This document shows, piece after piece, positions 57,233 through 64,000 of a stretch of 64,000 nt of DNA. The notes below the pieces were generated by a model. The model was not told the origin of the DNA. It searched no databases and saw nothing but the letters and a program-made list of their open reading frames with translations. The stretch is from Urinicoccus timonensis. Lineage in GTDB: Bacteria > Bacillota > Clostridia > Tissierellales > Peptoniphilaceae. The translations under genes and the position numbers were made by a program. Position 1 is the first letter of the stretch; the number at the start of each line of letters is the position of its first letter. The stretch spans positions 43,532 through 107,531 of the forward strand of contig NZ_OCTU01000001.1 in assembly GCF_900232945.1 (NCBI RefSeq). The letters are read 5' to 3'.

Positions 57233-57499
57233 ATGAATGCAATGGATGTGGCTTTGATATGCAAGGCTTTGAGCGATGCGAACAGGCTGGAAATTGTACA
57301 GATGCTGTCGGATGGAGAAAAGTGCGGGTGTAAACTTTTGGAAAGATTTGAAATTACCCAGCCAACTTTATCCCATCATATGAAGATATTGGTAGGATGC
57401 GGCCTTGTGAATGATCGTAAGGAAGGAAAATGGCATCACTATTCTTTGAATTGTGAGACATTGATGAATTACAAACACTTTATAGAATCCCTTACTTGA
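57233..57499 (+). CDS. arsR: ArsR-type repressor
   Basis: 88 residues, ATG after GTGAGGTG. EKCGCKLLERFEITQPTLSH has the Cys-x-Cys metalloid site at the start of the recognition helix, as in arsenic ArsR; SLNCETLMNY ends the domain. No arsenic efflux or reductase gene follows: after 40 bp an RBS and ATG (57552) lead into only MKNLIVC and a stop, so the operon has been cut off. Confidence 0.88.
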   Translation: MNAMDVALICKALSDANRLEIVQMLSDGEKCGCKLLERFEITQPTLSHHMKILVGCGLVNDRKEGKWHHYSLNCETLMNYKHFIESLT

Positions 57500-57532
57500 C
57501 TTGGATGCGGTGACGGGGATTGTTGTAAATAA

Positions 57533-57868
57533 TTTAAGGAGAGCAGATATCATGAAAAATTTGATTGTGTGCTAATCGCAAATGCACTTCATATTATGCC
57601 TAAGCCAGATGAGGCAATGAAAGAAATATATAGGGTTTTAAAACCTAATGGGATTTTGTTTGCTCCTACCTTTCTATGGAAAGAAGGAAAACAAAGAAAA
57701 ATTATAAAGAGTTTGATGTCTATTTCAGGATTTAAGATTTATCAAGAATGGAATAAAAATCAATTTGAAGATTTTATTGAGGAATATGGGTTTTCAGTAG
57801 TTGAAATGAAATTGGTATATGGAGGTCTTGCACCGATCGGTGTAATGATTGCTCAAAAAGTATCTTAA
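57533..57868 (+). pseudogene. SAM-dependent methyltransferase, C-terminal remnant
   Basis: A frame open from 57533 reads HEKFDCVLIANALHIMPKPD, EAMKEIYRVLKPNGILFAPT and ends PIGVMIAQKVS. This is the second half of a class I methyltransferase (motifs after the SAM loop); the GxGxG half is missing. It starts inside the leader of the lost ars gene, so a deletion joined the two. Low GC again from here. Confidence 0.8.
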
Positions 57869-57964
57869 CAGATTTTGCTTTTGCGTTTAAACTATCAAGA
57901 TTATAAGCAATCTAGAAATTTCTTCTATTCCGTAAGAAAAAATCAATATAAAAGGGAGTATAAT

Positions 57965-58030
57965 TTGAATATAAGTTTGGGCAATGATGAACAAGTTGAA
58001 TCAGTTTCTCTTCTTGAGAAAATAAAATAA
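57965..58030 (+). CDS. 21-codon mini-gene ending in the rlmD C-terminus
   Basis: TTG 57965 has AAAGGGAG six bases upstream and opens MNISLGNDEQ, joined to VESVSLLEKIK and TAA, the last residues of RumA-type methyltransferases. Either a leftover of a second rlmD end produced by integration, or a short gene formed at the att site. Probably not functional. Confidence 0.45.
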   Translation: MNISLGNDEQVESVSLLEKIK

Positions 58031-58172
58031 ATATTTAAAAGCAAGCAGATCCGTAAAGGGTCTGTTTTTAATATAAATGATAATGGTATACTATAAATGT
58101 AATTATTGGTTAGTAGCATCAAATTGCTTATAGACAAATGATGCAGAACAAATTAATTTATTAGATTTCAAA
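57998..58172 (+). repeat. Right direct repeat (R2): rlmD end, terminator and promoter
   Basis: GAATCAGT through CTTCTTGAGAAAATAAAATAA, hairpin CAGATCC-GTAAA-GGGTCTG (58046-58064), T-run, TATACT (58087-58092) and a tail to ATTAGATTTCAAA. Matches R1 over its whole length with scattered changes. Right boundary of the 43.35-58.03 kb island; its promoter drives the response-regulator gene. Confidence 0.8.
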
Positions 58173-58194
58173 GTTGATACATAAGAGGGTTAGA

Positions 58195-58845
58195 ATGAAG
58201 AGTGTTTTGATTATAGAGGATAATAAAGAAATTTCATCACAAATGGAAAAGTATTTAGTTAATAATGGTTATGAAGTAGAGATTGCATCATCTTTTTACG
58301 AAGCAAGCTATAAGATGAATGTAGACATGGATGTGGCACTATTGGACATAAATCTACCAGATAAAGACGGTCAACATTTGATAGAAAGATTAAAAGATAA
58401 GGACATAAGAGTTATTGTAACAACTGTAAAAAATGATGAAGATTTTATAATTGCTGCCTTAGATCAAGGAGCAGACGACTATTTAACTAAACCATTTTCC
58501 CTTGCAATATTAAGGGCAAGAATTGATGCGGTTTTAAGGACAATACCTCTAAGTCAAGACAAAATAATTACTTACAAGGATATCAAAATAGATTTAAATG
58601 ATTCAAAAGTTTATTTTAAAGGTAAGCAAATAGAGCTAACTCCCCTTGAATATGAAATTTTGGTCTTATTTATTAAAAATCCTCACCGAGTCTATACTAG
58701 AGGTCAACTGTTGGAAATGTTCTGGGAAGATAGGGATAAGTTTGTAAATGACAATACTCTCACATCAACTATTAAGAGAATAAGAGAAAAAATTGATAGA
58801 GAAGTTATTACTACTGTCAGAGGAATTGGTTACAGGATGGATTGA
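58195..58845 (+). CDS. OmpR-family response regulator
   Basis: 216 residues from ATG 58195 (AAGAGGG upstream). Receiver domain with IIEDNKE, ALLDINLPDKDG (phosphorylated Asp), and the DYLTKPFSLAIL loop; winged-helix domain with LTPLEYEILVLF and NTLTSTIKRIREKI ending VRGIGYRMD. Directly upstream of a kinase and an ABC/FtsX transporter. Confidence 0.93.
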   Translation: MKSVLIIEDNKEISSQMEKYLVNNGYEVEIASSFYEASYKMNVDMDVALLDINLPDKDGQHLIERLKDKDIRVIVTTVKNDEDFIIAALDQGADDYLTKPFSLAILRARIDAVLRTIPLSQDKIITYKDIKIDLNDSKVYFKGKQIELTPLEYEILVLFIKNPHRVYTRGQLLEMFWEDRDKFVNDNTLTSTIKRIREKIDREVITTVRGIGYRMD

Positions 58846-58846
58846 G

Positions 58847-59707
58847 ATGCTATATTTATTTTGGATAATAAGTCTTTTACTTTTTTATTATTTTTTAGAA
58901 AAAAGAAAGAAAAATAGAATAAATGATCTTATAGATTTAATAGAAAATATGAAAAATCAGGACTACAAAATTCCTATGAAGCAAGATGATTTTTCGATTT
59001 TAGAAGATAAAATTTATAAACTTTTTATAGAAATTGTAGAAGCCAAGGAAACAACCAGCAAAAATAGCGAAAAGCAAATAGAATACCTCGAAGACATAGC
59101 CCATCAGATAAAAACTCCTATCACATCTATGCTTTTTTCCATAGAAAATTTGGAGATGGACTTTTCAGATAATGATGATATAGGAATTTTAAAAAGACAA
59201 ACAATCAGATTAAACTCTTTATCAGATATTTTACTCAAACTATCAAGCCTAGATGCAAACAAAGATTTAATGAAAAAAGATGAAATTCGTTTAGATGAAT
59301 TAATAGATTATGCTCTAGATAGTTTGAATTTAAAGAAATCTATGAAGGTAGAAAAGAGAACGGATTTAAAAGAAAATAGCATCAATGGAGATTTTTATTG
59401 GTTGGCAGAAGCTCTGATTAATATTATGAAAAATGCTGACAATAGACTGACTTGTGATAAAATCACAATTTCATCTTATAAAAATCCCCTTTATACAAGC
59501 TTAATAATCGAAGATAATGGCGGAGGAATAGAAAAAGAGAATATGAAAAAAATCTTTAAACGATTTTATAAAACGCCCGACTCAAATGGCTTTGGAATAG
59601 GTCTTGCCATGGCAAAGACAATTGTAGAAAAAAATAATGGGGAGATTTCTGTTTCAAATATTGATGCTGGAGCAAGATTTGAAATAAAATTTTTCAATGT
59701 CACCTAA
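58847..59707 (+). CDS. Sensor histidine kinase (BceS/VncS-like)
   Basis: 286 residues from ATG 58847, right after the regulator's stop. A short N-terminal membrane helix (LYLFWIISLLLFYYFL), then the H box YLEDIAHQIKTPITSM, N box ALINIMKNADNRL, and G boxes EDNGGGIEKEN and GFGIGLAMAKTIVEKNNGEI. No large sensor domain, so it is of the intramembrane-sensing type that works with an ABC transporter. Confidence 0.92.
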   Translation: MLYLFWIISLLLFYYFLEKRKKNRINDLIDLIENMKNQDYKIPMKQDDFSILEDKIYKLFIEIVEAKETTSKNSEKQIEYLEDIAHQIKTPITSMLFSIENLEMDFSDNDDIGILKRQTIRLNSLSDILLKLSSLDANKDLMKKDEIRLDELIDYALDSLNLKKSMKVEKRTDLKENSINGDFYWLAEALINIMKNADNRLTCDKITISSYKNPLYTSLIIEDNGGGIEKENMKKIFKRFYKTPDSNGFGIGLAMAKTIVEKNNGEISVSNIDAGARFEIKFFNVT

Positions 59708-59753
59708 AAATCACTTTGCTTTTATATACTTACCTTAAATTAAGGAGGAAAGT

Positions 59754-60434
59754 ATGGAAATATTAAAAGTAGAAAATTTAAGAAAAGAATACGGCGAGGG
59801 TAATTCTAAGGTCATAGCCTTAGACGGTGTTAACCTTGAAATTGAAAGAGGCGAATTTGTCGCCATTGTTGGACCAAGTGGGTCTGGTAAATCAACACTA
59901 CTACATATCATAGGAGGAGTGGATAGTCCAGATGATGGTAAGGTTTATATAGATGGTAACGACATCTCAAAGTATTCCTCAAAAGAATTAGCCTACTTTA
60001 GAAGAAGAAAAGTTGGGTTAATTTATCAGTTTTATAATTTGATACCAAATTTAACAGTTCGTCATAATATAGAACTTCCATTAAAACTAGATAAAAGAAA
60101 AATAAATCAAGATGAATTTTCAGATATAGTAAATAAACTTGGTATAGAAAGTAAACTTGACTCTTTTCCAAGTGAGCTTTCAGGAGGTCAGCAGCAGAGA
60201 GTTGCCATAGCCAGAAGTCTTATCTACAATCCATCTATCATATTGGCAGATGAACCGACTGGAAACTTGGACAGGAAAAATTCTAAGGAAATTATAGAAA
60301 TCTTTAAATATTTCAATAGAACCTTAAAACAGACAATTATCCTAATTACCCATGATGAAGAAATAGCCTTACAAACAAATCGTATTGTTACAATAGTCGA
60401 TGGAAAAATTGTAGGAGATGAAAGAAATGAATAA
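59754..60434 (+). CDS. ABC transporter ATP-binding protein (MacB/LolD-type)
   Basis: 226 residues. Walker A GPSGSGKST, LIYQFYNLIPNLTVRHN Q-loop, signature LSGGQQQRVAIARSL, Walker B IILADEPTGNLD. Typical of ATPases that pair with FtsX-like permeases in peptide-resistance or lipoprotein systems. Overlaps the permease gene by 8 bases. Confidence 0.95.
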   Translation: MEILKVENLRKEYGEGNSKVIALDGVNLEIERGEFVAIVGPSGSGKSTLLHIIGGVDSPDDGKVYIDGNDISKYSSKELAYFRRRKVGLIYQFYNLIPNLTVRHNIELPLKLDKRKINQDEFSDIVNKLGIESKLDSFPSELSGGQQQRVAIARSLIYNPSIILADEPTGNLDRKNSKEIIEIFKYFNRTLKQTIILITHDEEIALQTNRIVTIVDGKIVGDERNE

Positions 60435-62862
60435 GAAGAATTTTCCTATTTTCATCTCATTATTTATTGTAAGTCTGTTTTTCACTGTAATTTTTTATTA
60501 CGGATATAGAGGTATGAGGGCTAACTATGGTTATTACATGGCTTCAAGCTTTTATCATGGGGAGATTAAAGACGAGATCTCAAATGAAGACCTTGAAAAA
60601 CTAAAGTCCATTGAAGATATAGATTTGGTCGGAAAAATGTCTCTTAATCCTGATAATGGAAAACTTGCTGACGATTTAGTCGTTGTCAATTACCAAGACG
60701 AAGCTGTAAATCGGATGAGAGAGTATTCAAGACTTATTAAAGGCAGATTTGCAACTAAGGAAGACGAAATTGTACTATCTGAAAGCCTAGTAAAGAAAAA
60801 TAAACTTAAAATAGGCGATCGTGTAGAACTTGATTTAGGCAAAAGGTTTCTAAATGGCGAAGAGATAGGTCCCACAAGTGCTAATACGGACAGGGAAAAA
60901 TTTGAGAGCCAAGGCTCCAAAAGCTTTACTTTAGTCGGTGTTTACGGAGATGTCTACAACAAGTATAGTAAACTAAATTTTGCTCTAGGGCTACAAGATA
61001 AAATGCCCACTTTCAGAACCTTTGTAAAGTTTAATTCTTTCGAAGAAGCTTATAGAGATAGAGATAAAATTCAAGCAGAAATCAATCAGACTTTGGGCAA
61101 AAAAGTTACTTTAGAATTTTCTGAAAGTCTAATAAACTATTACGGAGTAGAAAACGAACCCTTACAAAATATAATGAGCCAAGCTGTTCTTGTTCTATCA
61201 GTTCTTGGATGTATAGCAATCTTTGTGTTTTTTATAAAAAATATCTTTTGGGTTTGGGGGCTAAAGAAGATTCGAGAGCTTTCCATTTACAAGTCTATAG
61301 GATCTACCAATGGACAAATTTATCTGTTACTTCTAAAGGAAGGACTTATTACAACTGCAATTCCAATACTTTTAGGACATATTGCAGGATTTTTCTTTAT
61401 ATATTGTTTGTATAAAAACATAACGATAGGCGAAGGAGTAAGTGCCTTTGAAGTTATAAAATTTAATCCATTATTAAGTTTAGCAATACTTTTCGTTTCC
61501 TTTGTGATTGTAGCATTAGCTATTAAATCCCCTGCGAAAAAGATTTCTAAAATAAATATTATAGACGGCATAAGAGGAAATATAGATTTTTCAAAATCAA
61601 AGAAGAAAAGATCCAAAGATTTTTGGAAGGAATTAAAACTTAACAACTTAGCTTCAATAAAATCACAGAGATATATTTCTGCAATAGGGATAATTATAAT
61701 TTCAGTGTTTATAATCACTATAGGAATCTCAACATACTACAGAGATTTTTCTCATTACGATGATGGCTATAATTTCTCTGTTGATTATTTTAGTGAAAAC
61801 AACCAAGTCCCAAAAATATTAAAAGAAATTGTCGATAAAATTCCTAACGAGAAGTCTTATATTTCAAAAGATAAATATGTTCAAGTGGAAAATACTAATG
61901 AATTCTCAAAGGAAGCAAAGGCAGCTGGATTAGACGAGGAAGCTAGAAAGAATATAGAAAAATATAAGGCAAAAGGTATGGATGGATTTATCATCGCCTT
62001 GGAAGAAAAAGATTTAAAAGAACTTGGAGGAAAGAAGGGTGAATTTGTCCTCTACAATACAATTCAAGAAGATTCTTCTATTCCAATAGCTAAGGCAAAG
62101 AGAATTCCATATTTTGAAAACCCACAGACTTTAGATATTAACTTTCCAAATGATTATAAGAAGACGATTAAAATTTCAAAGACGATAACAGATTTGGGAA
62201 AATATAAGTCGAAAACAAGACCATTCGATGTAAAAATTTATACAGATTTTGACACTTATTTTAAACTTATGGAAGAGTCCGGAGATGAAAAAAATACAAA
62301 CTATGCTTATACATTAAATATGAAGGTAAACGATTCGGATACCAAAGATGTAAAAGAATATGTAGAGGCTATGATTAGAAGTAAAATCTCGCCTGAAGAT
62401 CGCTTTAATATCACAACAGGTGAGGAAACCGCAAAAAATGAATATAATGATTTGAAAAGTCTAATAAAAATTGTAATAGGAATTGCATCAATCATCTTTG
62501 TACTAAATATCACTAACGGCTACTCATCCATTAATTTAAGTCTAATGAGCAGAAAAAAAGAAATCGGTAGTCTTTACTCTTGTGGAATGGATGTAGATGA
62601 GTTAAAGAACATCTATCAAAAAGAATTTATTGGAGAACAGATAAAGTCCTTTACAATTTCTATTATTATGAGCTTAGGAGTTATGTTTGTAATATCATTA
62701 ATCGCTCCTGATTTAAGAATGAGTACTCTAATAAAATATTATGACTATAAAAGTTTCTTAGGATTTTCGCTAGTCGTCTATGGTATTAACCTAATCATCT
62801 ATCATTTTTCTTTAAAGAGAATTTTAGACAGACCGACCATAGATTTAATTCGAACAATATAA
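60427..62862 (+). CDS. FtsX/MacB-type ABC permease
   Basis: 811 residues from ATG 60427 (AGGAG nine bases upstream). One N-terminal helix, a large extracellular domain (about 35-245), FtsX helices (about 260-390), a second extracellular domain (about 430-680) and a final set of helices. The two-FtsX layout fits mechanotransmission-type export or BceB/Vex-like resistance permeases. Expected to sense or clear a peptide antibiotic and signal to the kinase. Confidence 0.9.
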   Translation: MNKKNFPIFISLFIVSLFFTVIFYYGYRGMRANYGYYMASSFYHGEIKDEISNEDLEKLKSIEDIDLVGKMSLNPDNGKLADDLVVVNYQDEAVNRMREYSRLIKGRFATKEDEIVLSESLVKKNKLKIGDRVELDLGKRFLNGEEIGPTSANTDREKFESQGSKSFTLVGVYGDVYNKYSKLNFALGLQDKMPTFRTFVKFNSFEEAYRDRDKIQAEINQTLGKKVTLEFSESLINYYGVENEPLQNIMSQAVLVLSVLGCIAIFVFFIKNIFWVWGLKKIRELSIYKSIGSTNGQIYLLLLKEGLITTAIPILLGHIAGFFFIYCLYKNITIGEGVSAFEVIKFNPLLSLAILFVSFVIVALAIKSPAKKISKINIIDGIRGNIDFSKSKKKRSKDFWKELKLNNLASIKSQRYISAIGIIIISVFIITIGISTYYRDFSHYDDGYNFSVDYFSENNQVPKILKEIVDKIPNEKSYISKDKYVQVENTNEFSKEAKAAGLDEEARKNIEKYKAKGMDGFIIALEEKDLKELGGKKGEFVLYNTIQEDSSIPIAKAKRIPYFENPQTLDINFPNDYKKTIKISKTITDLGKYKSKTRPFDVKIYTDFDTYFKLMEESGDEKNTNYAYTLNMKVNDSDTKDVKEYVEAMIRSKISPEDRFNITTGEETAKNEYNDLKSLIKIVIGIASIIFVLNITNGYSSINLSLMSRKKEIGSLYSCGMDVDELKNIYQKEFIGEQIKSFTISIIMSLGVMFVISLIAPDLRMSTLIKYYDYKSFLGFSLVVYGINLIIYHFSLKRILDRPTIDLIRTI

Positions 62863-62882
62863 TTTCAAAAAAGGAGAAACAT

Positions 62883-63140
62883 ATGAAGAAAAATATCAGT
62901 AAAAAATTATTTCTACTTGGACTCGCGATTTTTGCGATTTCCTATCTACTGCCAATAGATATCTTTGAAAGCTATACAAGTTTAAGACCAACTGGACTCA
63001 CATCAATGTTTGTCTGCCCAATTATTGGACTAATAGGTTTAATATTTGGGATAAAGGACAAAGATAAGTTGTTTATAATATTGAATCTACTTTTAATCTT
63101 ATTACTGCCTATAGCAATGTTTGTAGGTCATCTAATATAA
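62883..63140 (+). CDS. Small membrane protein of the transporter operon
   Basis: 85 residues, ATG after AAGGAG. Three membrane helices: LFLLGLAIFAISYLLPIDIF, TSMFVCPIIGLIGLIFGI and LFIILNLLLILLLPIAMFVG. No family recognised. Last gene before a terminator. Confidence 0.7.
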   Translation: MKKNISKKLFLLGLAIFAISYLLPIDIFESYTSLRPTGLTSMFVCPIIGLIGLIFGIKDKDKLFIILNLLLILLLPIAMFVGHLI

Positions 63141-63172
63141 GTAATGCGATTAAAACAAGAAAATAATAATCT

Positions 63173-63198
63173 AAACAGCTCTTTTATGAGCTGTTTTT
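63173..63198 (+). terminator. Terminator of the TCS-ABC operon
   Basis: AAACAGCTC (63173-63181) and GAGCTGTTT (63188-63196), then T-run. Confidence 0.92.
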
Positions 63199-63249
63199 TC
63201 TGTGCTTAAGAATAATATAATAAATTACATTATAAATAATAATTTAACA

Positions 63250-63318
63250 TATTTAAACATACAAGATTTTTATAAATATGAAACTTTATTCATACTGACC
63301 ACTTAAGCTATTCAGGAA
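63250..63318. repeat. 69-nt dispersed repeat, copy C
   Basis: TTCATACTGACCACTTAAGC followed by TATTCAGGAA; same length as copies A and B. The stretch 63199-63635 has no gene, only this repeat and R3. Confidence 0.65.
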
Positions 63319-63552
63319 CCGTTTTTTCAACGAAGATTAAATAGAAAATTATAAGGCTATGAGAATTTAATATTAGATTCAAAAGCCTTATTTATAAAAA
63401 GTTTGAAAAAATTTAGAGTTTATAGTAAATCATGAATTAGAAAAAACAGTTATATTGAATTTTTGTTTTAAAATTAGTAGATAAAGTAGTTGTTTACGAG
63501 GAGAAATTAAAGGTAATATTCAAGTCTGGAATTGAAACTTATATTGACAAGT

Positions 63553-63604
63553 AGCAGATCCGTAAAGGGTCTGTTTTTAATATAAGTGATAATGGTATAA
63601 TGTA
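63553..63604 (+). repeat. Third terminator-promoter copy (R3)
   Basis: CAGATCC-GTAAA-GGGTCTG (63555-63573), T-run and AATATAAGTGATAATGG, then TATAAT (63596-63601), as in R1 and R2 but without the rlmD codons before it. It is the promoter region of the next response regulator. Confidence 0.75.
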
Positions 63605-63635
63605 TCCAAAGCTTTATACAAGGGAGAGCATTTCA

Positions 63636-64000
63636 TTGAAAAAGATATTAATAATTGAAGATGATAAAAATTTAAATAAAGGACTTTCTATAGCTTTGAA
63701 GAAAGATTATGAGGTTTTCTCTGTAAGCACAATTAGTGAAGCTAAAAATTTTATTGATGATGCGGATTTGATTTTACTCGATATGAATTTGCCAGATGGA
63801 GATGGGCTTGAAATAATAAAATATACGAGACAATCTTCATCAATTCCTATTATAGTTTTATCTGCTATAGATCTTGAGGCATATATCATTTCAGCCATAA
63901 ATTTAGGGGCAGACGACTATCTAACAAAACCTTTTTCTTTGGGAATATTAGAGGCAAAGATAAAAAGAGCTTTTGAAAAAATAGTGCCTAGTGATTTAAA
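63636..64000 (+). CDS. OmpR-family response regulator, 3' end outside window
   Basis: TTG 63636 with AAGGGAGAG upstream opens KKILIIEDDKNLNKGLSIAL; LILLDMNLPDGDGLEIIKYT holds the phosphorylated Asp and DDYLTKPFSLGILEAKIKRA the conserved Lys loop. 121 codons are visible, ending in the linker to the DNA-binding domain. It likely starts a second two-component operon of the same type as at 58.2 kb. Confidence 0.88.
   Translation, partial: MKKILIIEDDKNLNKGLSIALKKDYEVFSVSTISEAKNFIDDADLILLDMNLPDGDGLEIIKYTRQSSSIPIIVLSAIDLEAYIISAINLGADDYLTKPFSLGILEAKIKRAFEKIVPSDL

Overview
The window looks like chromosome of a low-GC-ancestry anaerobic Firmicute, most likely a Tissierellia/Peptoniphilaceae-type coccus (inference from gene content and style, not a proven assignment). 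A visibly GC-richer core (about 28.69-43.35 kb) carries housekeeping genes. It is flanked on both sides by very AT-rich DNA full of mobile-element genes, with one intermediate-GC block at about 50.9-57.5 kb.

Region 1 (1 to about 28.68 kb) is the right part of an integrative element. It carries a thiazoline-type siderophore/metallophore locus: an aryl-acid AMP ligase (cut by the window edge), an ArCP-Cy-PCP protein, a large TubC-Cy-A(MT)-PCP-TE synthetase, an NAD(P)-dependent reductase-like protein, an alpha/beta hydrolase and a TetR regulator. A complete ECF-type importer (S, T and fused A-A subunits), a MATE pump and a pair of ABC exporter-type half transporters follow. The layout recalls the equibactin locus of Streptococcus equi ICESe2 and the yersiniabactin family. 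Behind it come element maintenance genes: a RhuM-like protein broken by an in-frame stop, a membrane protein, an ImmA/ImmR-type pair with divergent promoters, an ArpU-like and a sigma-70-like regulator, and three tandem large serine recombinases at the very end. The element ends inside a host ctlX-like hydrolase gene, which it truncates.

Region 2 (28.69-43.35 kb) is the host core. On the minus strand are glpK, a gamma-glutamyltransferase and a class I fructose-bisphosphate aldolase, then the broken ctlX. On the plus strand are cysteine desulfurase-mnmA, a YcxB-like protein, an SLH-anchored 5'-nucleotidase, a DMT transporter, an Eis-like acetyltransferase, a DUF4342 protein and a RumA/RlmD-type rRNA methyltransferase. 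A YccF gene lies on the minus strand.

Region 3 (43.35-58.03 kb) is an accretion island at the 3' end of the rRNA methyltransferase gene. It is bounded by about 175-bp direct repeats that each include the last codons of that gene, its terminator and a promoter. No integrase is visible in it. It is a patchwork: a lipoprotein; a DUF3796-like/XRE/M23 peptidase module; prophage terminase and portal scraps split by a frameshifted ABC-F gene with a leader peptide and competing hairpins; a frameshifted DUF262/HNH (GmrSD-like) defence gene; a CadC-CadA metal-efflux operon that continues into a fumarate-reductase-like flavoprotein/Fe-S/cytochrome set; an ArsR gene; and a methyltransferase fragment.

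Region 4 (58.03-64 kb) holds a response regulator-kinase-ABC-FtsX permease operon of antimicrobial-peptide-sensing type. A third copy of the terminator-promoter unit then leads into another response regulator cut by the window end. A 69-nt dispersed intergenic repeat occurs three times in regions 3 and 4.
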